A stretch of DNA of 64,000 nt from Nectonema munidae (lineage: Eukaryota; Nematomorpha; Nectonematoida; Nectonematidae), in assembly GCA_030549495.1 (NCBI GenBank), contig JAUIRK010001040.1:186001-250000 (forward strand), given 5' to 3'. The position numbers were made by a program, and so were the translations under genes. The notes below the pieces were generated by a model. That model ran no database searches. It was given only the letters and a program-made list of their open reading frames with translations, and had not been told where the DNA came from. Shown here piece after piece: positions 36,105 to 47,200 of this stretch. Positions within the stretch are counted from its first letter, which is position 1, and each line of letters starts with the position of its first letter.

Positions 36105-37173
36105 AGCAATCAATCACTTCTTAAAGTTCTACGCATTTCCCTCGCTGATCGTGATCAGCGTCATCAAAACCATTTTTTTAGGATTCGTTTTCATCAAAGT
36201 CAAGAATTTGAACACTTTTGCTTGGTTCTTTCTCAAATTGCAGTATGTATGCGACACGATTCTCACGATCAACAGCTTTTTCTATCCCTACCTATACATT
36301 ATATCGAGGCGCTACGACCTCTTTCCGAAGCACTTCGCAATTTTTGAGGCGTTCCTTGACTTTTTCATCCTACCCCTGTCAATCATCGTGGAGCACTGCT
36401 CAATCCTCCTTTCGCTCCTCCTCTCATTGGATTGCATGATAGCTATGCGCTTTCCCTTCTCCTACAAGAGTTTGGCGAACAAGACACTCTACTTTCCGAT
36501 TCTAACCATCATCCCCATCATCTGCTTCATCCTTCAGTACATGGAAACGCTCGCCCGCTACGGCAAAGGAAAGAACAGCGCCTTGAATGAGAAAGTTTTC
36601 TTCATTGTCAACACCATCAGAAATATCTCTTTAATTTTCCTTCCCTTGATCATGATCTTGGTAATCAACCTCTACAACGTCTATCTCTACAAATCCATTT
36701 CGAAGAGTCGCAGAATATTGATATCGACATCGGGAGCGAAGAGTGTTGTTGCTGCTTCCAAGAAAAGGAGGGTTTCAAAAGCGCAGGAAAATGGCTTAAT
36801 GAATTTCATTGTGATTTTCTTCAACTTTCAGCACTTATTCTTCTACCTGCCTTTTACATTCTTCTTCATTTTCTTGGAGGTGGGCAAGGATGTTCCAACT
36901 CCAATAAAAAAGTTTATGGTTTTTTGCAGTAACTTTTGCTTGCAGTGCAACTACACATTCGACTTCGTCATTTACTTCAAGCACAAAGCTTTGATGAAAG
37001 AAACTAAAAAATCTTTTCTTGATATGGTCAAGAGTGGGAAAGAATTCTGCAAAGGCTTTATCACTTTAGGAAAGCGCCACACTTTGTACAGCATAACTGA
37101 ATCTCTGTTCTGGAAAGAAGATAGTGGAAATCATGAATTAGTTTCTTACAAAGTGGATCTGAGCAAATTTTAG
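36105..37173 (+). CDS. rhodopsin-type GPCR, main exon
   Basis: An open frame runs from just after a stop at 36,037 to the TAG at 37,171. GC is clearly above the flanks, as expected of a real exon. It encodes about seven hydrophobic segments. Counting from the GTG at 36,151, TM2 is about 24-50, TM3 68-93 followed by LDCMIAMRFP (the DRY-loop position), TM4 111-131, TM5 153-180, a basic third loop (SKKRRVSKAQ), TM6 218-244 and TM7 about 255-276 with NYTFDFVIYF (NPxxY position). The tail is ~65 residues. This layout fits peptide or chemosensory-type class A receptors. No ATG lies in frame, so an upstream exon is likely. Acceptor-like sites end at 36,080 (aaaacag) and 36,104 (atcatcag). The ligand is unknown. 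Confidence 0.85.
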
Positions 37174-37900
37174 GTGTACTAAGAAGCATCTATACTCTCC
37201 AATTTGTTTGTTCATAGCGTATTTTCCTTTTGAATTGAAAGCGCGTCTCATGTGTCAATAATTACAAATATTCATCACGATATGGAACGTTGCAGAACTA
37301 TTTTATATATTAATGCATTTTTGGTCAATATAAACACTAATTTTTACTAATCGAATTTTTAAATATCAAATTTCCATTACTCTTGTCCATTTTCCACGGA
37401 TTCAAGTGTTTAAATTTTTGAAGATTGCACTAACTTATTTCCAATTAAAAAAAAGGAATAAAAATTTTGGAAAAAAATTTAGGTAAACATTATGCTTTTC
37501 AAAAAAATGACAAAATGACATCGTCAATAGTTTGTGAGGTTGGGATTAGGAAACTAGCAATTTAATTGCTTACCTAGTTTAAGAAATCAGGCAATCAGTT
37601 AGTTCATTCGTTTATTAATTACAGGTAAGTTGCTTACTTGCAAATCTAGTCGGTGAAGTAGGTTAATTACTTTGTTAGTATATTTAGTGAGCTTTTCGTT
37701 ATAGTTAGTGATGAACTTATAGTTATTTTAACTTTTGCGAGCAACTGATGACTTTGGCGCTAAAAATTAAAGTTAGTATTATTTAGGTATATAAGCGGGA
37801 AATAGCAAGAAAATTTTTAAATAACTAAATTCTTCTCATTAAAACTAAGCGTATGCAACATTATTTTTGTATAAATTAATTAATATAAAATTTTTTATAA
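37174..37900. other. downstream of the GPCR, nothing firm
   Basis: Probably includes the GPCR 3' UTR. About 37,550-37,740 repeats gcttacctagt / taagttgcttacttgcaaa style words with low similarity to 31.5 kb. No gene. Confidence 0.35.
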
Positions 37901-37901
37901 A

Positions 37902-38164
37902 GGTAAAGGTACCCCGGGGTGTTTTCATCGAGAAGGCACAATTGCACCGCTTGTATCGAACTATGAGGAAAACTTGAAAATATATTGTCTATTCTATTTA
38001 AATTTGTAAACATTTTGTCTTACTGATGTCACGAACTGTTTTTTTTCTTTATAATTGTATGAATAAATCCTTCTTTCTTATGAGGAAAACAGGCTTGATG
38101 CGGAATCGAACTCAAGACCTTGAGTTATCGAATCCAGCATCAAACCAACACTACTCACGCCCCC
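37902..38164 (-). mobile_element. tRNA-derived SINE, copy D, split by an insertion
   Basis: On the minus strand this is the same SINE as copies A-C (start ggggcgtgagtag, B box ttcgattccgc, end ggtacctttacc). It is cut at 37,974 by a 105-106 bp piece and resumes at 38,080-38,091. The site tatgaggaaaac is duplicated on both sides. Confidence 0.9.
37974..38079 (+). mobile_element. ~106-bp LINE 3' tail inserted in the SINE
   Basis: Ends ttgtatgaataaatccttct followed by ttctt, the AATAAAT-plus-pyrimidine tail seen on other LINEs here. It is flanked by a 12-bp direct repeat, tatgaggaaaac, at 37,962-37,973 and 38,079-38,090 (one base may belong to either tail or repeat). It is a severely 5'-truncated LINE insertion younger than the SINE. 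Confidence 0.75.
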
Positions 38165-38282
38165 TAAATTATTGTATTTTTTTTAGAAGCACAAAAATAT
38201 AAATTACAGGAGCCAGCAAAAAAAGTTTCAATTTTCTCAACATATACACTTAAAATAAAAAGAGGTCATTTCAAATCTATAC

Positions 38283-38770
38283 AAGTCAAGCCAAAGTGGT
38301 GAAATTTAGTTTTACTATTTTTATACTAATATAACAACAACAACAAGTAAATTTATTTACAAAAGCACAATACTTTAAAGGATGATGAAAAGAAAATATA
38401 TAAGTGAAACTTGAATGGAATTTTCATTAATGTAGTCCAGATCTAAGGGAAAGAAAATAAAGAGAATGAACTTTTGAAGGTGAGCATCAAAGGCCAATGA
38501 GCCGCTTAAAGACACAAACCAAAACAAAAAAAAACAAAAAAACTTGTAGCAAAGGATTCAAATCTAATATAATAAACGATGTATGTATGTAAATCCAAAA
38601 CTTTTCGTTTTTAAGATGATTTTTCAGTCAGATCTTTTAACTCATAGAAATGAATCGATTACAGTAAATTTACTATATAATTCAATAGTATACCAAGAAT
38701 ACTAAAGTTATGCATTGGTACAGTGTAATCATTTAAAGAAACTACTGTAACCCTTTTTGTTTTCAGTGTA
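38283..38770 (+). repeat. dispersed repeat R, copy 2, split by a LINE
   Basis: Left part aaagtggtgaaatttag, tttactatttttatacta. Right part gatgatttttcagtcagatc, agaatactaaagttatgcat and ctttttgttttcagtgta. Same family as 34,846-35,325. Interrupted at 38,335-38,563 by a LINE 3' end. Confidence 0.6.
38335..38563 (-). mobile_element. LINE 3' end inserted in repeat R
   Basis: The minus strand reads taagcggctcattggccttt, then an AT-rich 3' UTR and tgtaaataaatttac plus (TTG)n. Flanked by a 9-bp direct repeat, ctaatataa, at 38,326-38,334 and 38,564-38,572. Only the 3' UTR is present (about 229 bp). Confidence 0.75.
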
Positions 38771-39004
38771 CTTTTAAAAATGACAATATATTTTTGATGA
38801 TAACAAAACCCCTAAAAACACTAATTTCAACTTCTCTAACACTAACACTCAAGAGGATTATTGGAAATTGAAAATTGTCTGTGTGTCCGTCGCTCTAATC
38901 ATTCTGATTGGTTGAAAAATCACATTCTCTGAAATACACGCATGTAAAATTTGGGGGATAGAAACCATCATGTTTAGCGGCGTATGCCGTTTACCGTAGC
39001 TTTA

Positions 39005-39180
39005 TGGCTGTTTTTGATTGATTTTCCAACAAAATAAGCATGACCATTTACTTGTGTTTATTTTGTTTGAAAATCAATCAAAACCTGTCAAAAAGGAGAA
39101 TTGTTAATTCAACAGTGGTAATATTTTTTGATGAAAATCAATCAAATTTGTTAATAAAAAGAGATTTAAAATGCTACTTT
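39005..39180 (-). repeat. decayed copy of the 7-kb satellite unit
   Basis: The minus strand reads tttgattgattttcatcaaa, then ccactgttgaatt, and further on tttttgacaggttttgattg. These match the unit of the satellite at 7,070-7,790. About one and a half units. Confidence 0.55.
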
Positions 39181-39209
39181 CACCAAAATTGTTTTTATCA
39201 ACTATATTT

Positions 39210-39330
39210 ATAACTAGCCGGTCCCGTCGTCGTTTTGATCTTAATTTACCAGCACCCTACCAATGATCCTATGTTTCGATCGCAGCGAGAATCGAGCGAA
39301 GCGAGAAAAATCATCAGACCGGCTAGTTAT
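39210..39330. mobile_element. 121-bp MITE with perfect 14-bp inverted ends
   Basis: ataactagccggtc at 39,210-39,223 and its exact reverse complement at 39,317-39,330. GC is much higher than the flanks. Inside is a second set of related words (gcagcgagaatcgagcgaag). TA dinucleotides at both edges fit a Tc1/mariner-like duplication, but the family is not certain. Confidence 0.65.
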
Positions 39331-39769
39331 TAATAAAATTTATTTAAAAAAAAATTTAAGAAATTTTTCTTCAAAATAACATCTTTATGAATTACACTGG
39401 TCTAGAGAGTTTTAATCTAATTTTGATTATAATTTTAGCCTGTAGAATCTAAATATTATCCTCAATTCGCTCTATCACATAAAGAGTTTACGCTATTTAG
39501 ATTTAAATGATGTTTAAAAAAATTATTTTTATATTTTTTGCAAAATCTACACATTTACAAAATTTTGCATTTGTTTATTTTCTTAAAGTTAATTTTTACT
39601 GGTATAAAATTAGTTTACACTTTTGAAATTATTTTAGAATTCATTTAATAAATCTTTAATGAATTAACCTCTAAAAGAAGAAAAAAAGAAATGAGTTAAT
39701 GATCGAGATACATTTTGCTACGCTTATGGTTACTTTACTTTAAAATGTTAAAGACCTAATATTACTGAT

Positions 39770-40500
39770 TTCGGAAATAGGGCGTACCTTCTTGCTAACT
39801 TAAATATACCACTCGGAGATCATGACCAAAGTTTTGGCTCCTCGCAATATTTGCAAAACTTGCTTGAAAACTTTACGATGCAAAAGGAAAATTGGGCATC
39901 TTCAGGTTGAGATTTCTATGGTGTGGAGAGAACCTATACAAATCATTTGGATAACTGCTATTTTTGTCGAATGTTAAAAGTTTTAATAAAAAATATACAA
40001 TTTCTTAAATAACCAAATATTGCATCACGATGCGACCCATTTTTCACAATGAAGAACTACCTATACCAAAATTTTATAACCCAAAATTCAAAATTCTGAC
40101 AGAAATTCATCCACTTCTTCTGATGAAGATTAAGAAAAAGGCTTTTTTTGCAATCTAATGAAGTTTGTGAAAGACCAATTCTATTTTTTCAGTTTGAATT
40201 AAATGATCTAGTTAAAGATCTTAATTTATCCAAAATCCTGCCGAAAGATTAGCTTCTTGACTTCAGGAAAAAGATTTTTAAAACTTGGTACAAGTGTTTA
40301 TTTTTACCGCAACAGAGAAGAGCAACTTCGAAAAAACTTTGATCAATATGATAAATTTGTTTTTTTGTAATGATATAGAGCAATTCTTTTTTCAATTTGG
40401 CGTATCAACATATGGTAGAAAGGATTGAATGCTTTTCATTGATAGCTCTAAAAGCAGTTTAAATGTAATCTTCTCACAACGAAAACAAGTATAAGTTAAT
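39770..40500 (+). pseudogene. fossil of an uncharacterised repeated gene family
   Basis: Across frames on the plus strand: LLENFTMQKENWASSG, DFYGVERTYTNHLDNCYFC, FELNDLVKDLNLSK, YFYRNREEQLRKNF and KDWMLFIDSSKSSLNVIF. From memory this is the block order of a large uncharacterised family copied many times in arthropods, cnidarians and others (ELNDLVRDLNLPK ... EWRLFIDSSKRSLKAVLLHN). It is probably spread by a mobile element. The copy is broken several times and lacks the C-terminal half. Function unknown. Confidence 0.55.
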
Positions 40501-42122
40501 TCCGATAGGAAAATTCTGTAAAAAGAAAAATATGTAAATATACATCGCTATATAATGTATTGATAAATTTCTAAAAATCATTTTTCAGAGAATTTCAGTA
40601 ATTTTTCAAGAGTCCGATTCCAGTAATTTTTTACAGGAAATTTTGCGGCAAAACTCTTTATACTTAATTGTTACCTTTACACTCACCGAACACCTTTTAC
40701 CAGTAATTAGAAAACATCATAAAACTTTGTAAAAACAGCACTTTATATTCACTCCAACCAACCGAAGATAATTATAATTTTAAAATTTTTTTAAACAATT
40801 AATTTATAATTTTATTAGATTTTATTATAAAAAATTAATATATAAAAATAATAAAAAAAATTAAACCAAAAAGAAATTAACCTAGGGTTTTTTGAGGTTT
40901 AGTATTAATAAGCAGCGCCAAACATATATTACAATATTTTTTTCCAATTTTTTGATTAGCTGTTATATATTAGCAAAAAACTTTTACATTTTACATATAT
41001 TTTAAAAGTTTTTACATAATATGAAGATACTTTTTATTTTGTTAGAGTTATAAATTTATTAGAAAAAAATTTTAACTAATTTTTCTTCAAATTATTAAAT
41101 CTTTAGGGCAAATTTATGTTAAACTTTACTAATTGAATCTAATTTCAAAGATTTTAATCGCTAATGAAAATTGTTTTGAAGTGGGTGTTTTTCGTATTTA
41201 GTCAAAAAGAACATAAAAATATTAAAACCGGTAAAAAGTAACAAAAATTTTTACTGTTATGGAATTTACCTGATATTTTTGTTAATTTTTGAACACTAAT
41301 ATTAACTCTACGGGAAATGTGTACTTTCTTGGTAATAAACAAAAGCTTTAACTTTTATAATCCACATCTTTACCCAAATATTTGATAGAAACTTTGATTC
41401 TCAAAAAAAATTCTTGTTCTATATCACTGAACTTCAATTTATGTGAATGATTCTCATAGCTTATAACCGATGCATACCGATGGGTGTAGAATGTAGATAG
41501 ATACATCATGATTCGTTGCATAATAATCGGAGACATTTTATAATTACATTCATATTGTAAGGATGCTTATAAAAGCTTCAGTATTGCAATAAATACTACA
41601 TTTTTCACATGCCATATGCTATCTAAGTGATTTCAAAATTATTTTTGAACGTAAGTTCTTAAAGATAATTGGCCCTCCAAAAAAAATTGAGTGTGTTGAG
41701 GTGCAAAATAAGTTTTAGCTTTAAAAAACTTGCGATATAACATCGTTTTGCAAATATATATTAAACTTAAATATAACATAAACATGTTTAAAAGAAGGTT
41801 CGTGTTAGTTTACGAAGATTGGCGAAGTTGACTTAGCGTGCGCTTACGATCAACAGACGTAGTGCTAATTTTTATATTTATCAGCACGAACATGCAAGGC
41901 TTGCGTGATTGGTTTATCGCTAGGTAACCAAATTGCGTTGTTGTTCCTCATGCAAATAAAATGAACGCACTTAATTGGTTTATTAATAAATACTGCATTA
42001 TTTCCTCATCATCACGTCATTACACATATTTTGTTAAATTAGGTCATCACGTAAAAATTCACTTAGTAACGCTAGTAATTTTGCTTACCTGTTATACCAC
42101 CAATAATAATAATAATTGAACA
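40501..42122. other. region upstream of the repeat-protein locus
   Basis: Mostly AT-rich with no gene. The last 320 bp (41,800-42,120) has raised GC and words such as taggtaaccaaattgcgttg and catcatcacgtcattacac. It is a candidate promoter or 5' UTR for the repeat ORF, but no defined motif can be claimed. Confidence 0.35.
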
Positions 42123-44024
42123 ATGGAAAATCTATTGCAAGCATATAGAAAATTAATTGCAGAAATGGATATGGTCAAGGACAAGAAGCCTCCCATCTCA
42201 CATTTGCGAGATGAAGAATGTAATGATACATTGGAAACGAAAATTTCAATATATCTATTTATTGAATTGTTATTATTTAGGCTTTTATTAATATATTTAT
42301 TTTTGAAAAAGAATGTCGATGAAAGATTGGTGAATGGAGTAGAATTGAGGGAGAATAATATTGAAAGAGAAAACCTTAAACACATAAAACAACCAGAAGA
42401 TAAGGACAGTTTTAAGAATAATATTTTTCAAGCCACTGATTTTGAGGTGGACCAAGTATCTCAGAAAAAATGCGAATTCATTTACAAAAGTTTATGTTAT
42501 TTCAATGCTGAAAATATAGTCAGTGAAGAAGAAGATGAGAATAGCTGTATAATCAATATTTTCCCAATAGATGAAACTTTGCAAAAAGAAGATGAGAATA
42601 GTTGTATAACCAATGTTTTTCCAATAGATGAAAATGTGCAAATAGAAGATAAGAATAGCTGTATAATCAATGTTTTTAAAATAGATGACTTTAATGAAAC
42701 ATTGCAAAAAGAAGATGAGAATAGTTGTATAATCAATGTTTTTCCAATAGATGACTTTAATGAAACTTTGCAAAAAGAAGATGAGAATAGTTGTATAATA
42801 AATATTTTCCCAATAGATGAAAATGTGCAAAAAGAAGATGAGAATAGTTGTATAATAAATATTTTCCGAATAGATGAAAATGTGCAAATAGAAGATGAGA
42901 ATAGCTGTATAATCAATGTTTTTCCAAAAGATGACGTTAATGAAACTTTGCAAAAAGAAGATGAGAATAGTTGTAAAATCAATATTTTCCCAATAGATGA
43001 AAATGTGCAAATAGAAGATGAGAATAGCTGTATAATCAATGTTTTTAAAATAGATGACTTTAATGAAACTTTGCAAAAAGAAGATGAGAATAGTTGTATA
43101 ATAAATATTTTCCCAATAGATGAAAATGTGCAAATAGAAGATGAGAATAGCTGTATAATCAATGTTTTTCCAAGAGATGACGTTAATGAAACTTTGCAAA
43201 AAGAAGATGAGAATAGTTGTATAATCAATATTTTCCCAATAGATGAAAATGTGCAAATAGAAGATGAGAATAGCTGTATAATCAATGTTTTTAAAATAGA
43301 TGACTTTAATGAAACTTTGCAAAAAGAAGATGAGAATAGTTGTATAATAAATATTTTCCCAATAGATGAAAATGTGCAAATAGAAGATGAGAATAGCTGT
43401 ATAATCAATGTTTTTAAAATAGATGACTTTAATGAAACTTTGCAAAAAGAAGATGAGAATAGTTGTTTAATCAATGTTTTTCAAATAGATGACTTTAATA
43501 AAACTTTGCAAAAAGAAGATGAGAATAGTTGTATAATCAATGTTTTTCCAATAGATGAAAATTTACAAATAAAAGATGAGAATAGCTGTATAATCAATGT
43601 TTTTCCAAAAGATGACGTTAATGAAACTTTGCAAAAAGAAGATGAGAATAGTTGTATAATAAATATTTTCCCAATAGATGAAAATGTGCAAATAGAAGAT
43701 GAGAATAGCTGTATAATCAATGTTTTTAAAATAGATGACTTTAATGAAACTTTGCAAAAAGAAGATGAGAATAGTTGTATAATCAATGTTTTTCCAATAG
43801 ATGAAAATGTGCAAATAGAAGATGAGAATAGCTGTATAATCAATGTTTTTCCAAAAGATGACGTTAATGAAACTTTGCAAAAAGAAGATGAGAATAGTTG
43901 TATAATAAATGTTTTCCCAATAGATGAAAATGTGCAAATAGAAGATGAGAATAGCTGTATAATCAATGTTTTTAAAATAGATGACAAGAAACTTTGCAAA
44001 AAGAAGATGAGAATAGTTGTATAA
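42123..44024 (+). CDS. repeat-protein ORF: unique N-terminus plus first modules
   Basis: The ATG has a favourable context (aaca before, G after). Residues 1-40 are hydrophilic (MENLLQAYRKLIAEMDMVKD...). Residues about 41-61 (ISIYLFIELLLFRLLLIYLF) are a likely signal anchor, though with E48 and R53 inside. Residues 62-135 are unique and acidic (VSQKKCEFIYKSLCYF). From about 42,531 the protein becomes tandem modules with core EDENSCIINVFPIDENVQ. The frame stays open for 633 codons and breaks at about 43,985, where bases are missing before aagaaactttgc. If translated, a type II topology would place the modules outside the cytosol. There each carries one Cys and many carry NET glycosylation sequons. 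I know no homologue. The unique start supports this strand as the original coding strand. Confidence 0.6.
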   Translation: MENLLQAYRKLIAEMDMVKDKKPPISHLRDEECNDTLETKISIYLFIELLLFRLLLIYLFLKKNVDERLVNGVELRENNIERENLKHIKQPEDKDSFKNNIFQATDFEVDQVSQKKCEFIYKSLCYFNAENIVSEEEDENSCIINIFPIDETLQKEDENSCITNVFPIDENVQIEDKNSCIINVFKIDDFNETLQKEDENSCIINVFPIDDFNETLQKEDENSCIINIFPIDENVQKEDENSCIINIFRIDENVQIEDENSCIINVFPKDDVNETLQKEDENSCKINIFPIDENVQIEDENSCIINVFKIDDFNETLQKEDENSCIINIFPIDENVQIEDENSCIINVFPRDDVNETLQKEDENSCIINIFPIDENVQIEDENSCIINVFKIDDFNETLQKEDENSCIINIFPIDENVQIEDENSCIINVFKIDDFNETLQKEDENSCLINVFQIDDFNKTLQKEDENSCIINVFPIDENLQIKDENSCIINVFPKDDVNETLQKEDENSCIINIFPIDENVQIEDENSCIINVFKIDDFNETLQKEDENSCIINVFPIDENVQIEDENSCIINVFPKDDVNETLQKEDENSCIINVFPIDENVQIEDENSCIINVFKIDDKKLCKKKMRIVV

Positions 44025-44213
44025 TCAATGTTTTTCCAATAGATGACTTTAATGAAACTTTGCAAAAAGAAGATGAGAATAGTTGTATAATCAATATTTT
44101 CCCAATAGATGAAAATGTGCAAATAGAAGATGAGAATAGCTGTATAATCAATGTTTTTAAAATAGATGACTTTAATGAAACTTTGCAAAAAGAAGATGAG
44201 AATAGTTGTATAA

Positions 44214-47200
44214 TCAATGTTTTTCCAATAGATGATTAATGAAATTTGAAAAAGAAGATGAGAATAGTTGTATAATCAATGTTTTTCCAATAGATGAAAA
44301 TTTACAAATAGAAGATGAGAATAGCTGTATAATCAATGTTTTTCCAAAAGATGACGTTAATGAAACTTTGCAAAAAGAAGATGAGAATAGTTGTATAATC
44401 AATATTTTCCCAATAGATGAAAATGTGCAAATAGAAGATGAGAATAGCTGTATAATCAATGTTTTTAAAATAGATGACTTTAATGAAACTTTGCAAAAAG
44501 AAGATGAGAATAGTTGTATAATCAATGTTTTTCCAATAGATGACTTTAATGAAACTTTGCAAAAAGAAGATGAGAATAGTTGTATAATAAATATTTTCCC
44601 AATAGATGAAAATGTGCAAAAAGAAGATGAGAATAGTTGCATAATAAATATTTTCCCAATAGATGAAAATGTGCAAATAGAAGATGAGAATAGCTGTATA
44701 ATCAATGTTTTTCCAAAAGATGACGTTAATGAAACTTTGCAAAAAGAAGATGAGAATAGTTGTATAATAAATATTTTCCCAATAGATGAAAATGTGCAAA
44801 AAGAAGATGAGAATAGTTGTATAATAAATATTTTCCCAATAGATGAAAATGTGCAAATAGAAGATGAGAATAGCTGTATAATCAATGTTTTTCCAAAAGA
44901 TGACGTTAAGGAAACTTTGCAAAAAGAAGATGAAAATAGTTGTATAATCAATATTTTCCCAATAGATGAAAATGTGCAAATAGAAGATGAGAATAGCTGT
45001 ATAATCAATGTTTTTAAAATAGATGACTTTAATGAAACTTTGCAAAAAGAAGATGAGAATAGTTGTATAATCAATGTTTTTCCAATAGATGAAAATTTAC
45101 AAATAGAAGATGAGAATAGCTGTATAATCAATGTTTTTCCAAAAGATGACGTTAATGAAACTTTGCAAAAAGAAGATGAGAATAGTTGTATAATAAATAT
45201 TTTCCCAATAGATGAAAATGTGCAAATAGAAGATGAGAATAGCTGTATAATCAATATTTTCCCAATAGATGAAAATGTGCAAATAGAAGATGAGAATAGC
45301 TGTATAATCAATGTTTTTAAAATAGATGACTTTAATGAAACTTTGCAAAAAGAAGATGAGAATAGTTGTATAATCAATGTTTTTCCAATAGATGAAAATG
45401 TGCAAATAGAAGATGAGAATAGCTGTATAATCAATGTTTTTCCAAAAGATGACGTTAATGAAACTTTGCAAAAAGAAGATGAGAATAGTTGTATAATAAA
45501 TATTTTCCCAATAGATGAAAATGTGCAAATAGAAGATGAGAATAGCTGTATAATCAATGTTTTTAAAATAGATGACTTTAATGAAACTTTGCAAAAAGAA
45601 GATGAGAATAGTTGTATAATCAATGTTTTTCCAATAGATGAAAAGGTGCAAATAGAAGATGAGAATAGCTGTATAATCAATGTTTTTCCAAAAGATGACG
45701 TTAATGAACCTTTGCAAAAAGAAGATGAGAATAGTTGTATAATCAATGTTTTTCCAATAGATGAAAATGTGCAAATAGAAGATGAGAATAGCTGTATAAT
45801 CAATGTTTTTAAAATAGATGACTTTAATGAAACTTTGCAAAAAGAAGATGAGAATAGTTGTATAATCAATGTTTTTCCAATAGATGACTTTAATGAAACT
45901 TTGCAAAAAGAAGATGAGAATAGTTGTATAATAAATATTTTCCCAATAAATGAAAATGTGCAAAGAGAAGATGAGAATAGCTGTATAATCAATGTTTTTA
46001 AAATAGATGACTTTAATGAAACTTTGCAAAAAGAAGATGAGAATAGTTGTATAATCAATGTTTTTCCAATAGATGACTTTAATGAAACTTTGCAAAAAGA
46101 AGATGAGAATAGTTGTATAATCAATGTTTTTCCAATAGATGAAAATTTACAAATAGAAGATGAGAATAGCTGTATAATCAATGTTTTTCCAAAAGATGAC
46201 GTTAATGAAACTTTGCAAAAAGAAGATGAGAATAGTTGTATAATAAATATTTTCCCAATAGATGAAAATGTGCAAATAGAAGATGAGAATAGCTGTATAA
46301 TCAATGTTTTTAAAATAGATGACTTTAATGAAACTTTGCAAAAAGAAGATGAGAATAGTTGTATAATCAATGTTTTTCCAATAGATGACTTTAATGAAAC
46401 TTTGCAAAAAGAAGATGAGAATAGTTGTATAATAAATATTTTCCCAATAGATGAAAATGTGCAAAAAGAAGATGAGAATAGTTGTATAATAAATATTTTC
46501 CCAATAGATGAAAATGTGCAAATAGAAGATGAGAATAGCTGTATAATCAATGTTTTTCCAAAAGATGACGTTAATGAAACTTTGCAAAAAGAAGATGAGA
46601 ATAGTTGTATAATAAATATTTTCCCAATAGATGAAAATGTGCAAAAAGAAGATGAGAATAGTTGTATAATAAATATTTTCCCAATAGATGAAAATGTGCA
46701 AATAGAAGATGAGAATAGCTGTATAATCAATGTTTTTCCAAAAGATGACGTTAAGGAAACTTTGCAAAAAGAAGATGAAAATAGTTGTATAATCAATATT
46801 TTCCCAATAGATGAAAATGTGCAAATAGAAGATGAGAATAGCTGTATAATCAATGTTTTTAAAATAGATGACTTTAATGAAACTTTGCAAAAAGAAGATG
46901 AGAATAGTTGTATAATCAATGTTTTTCCAATAGATGAAAATTTACAAATAGAAGATGAGAATAGCTGTATAATCAATGTTTTTCCAATAGATGACTTTAA
47001 TGAAACTTTGCAAAAAGAAGATGAGAATAGTTGTATAATAAATATTTTCCAATTAAATGAAAATGTGCAAATAGAAGATGAGAATAGCTGTATAATCAAT
47101 GTTTTTAAAATAGATGACTTTAATGAAACTTTGCAAAAAGAAGATGAGAATAGTTGTATAATCAATGTTTTTCCAATAGATAACTTTAATGAAACTTTGC

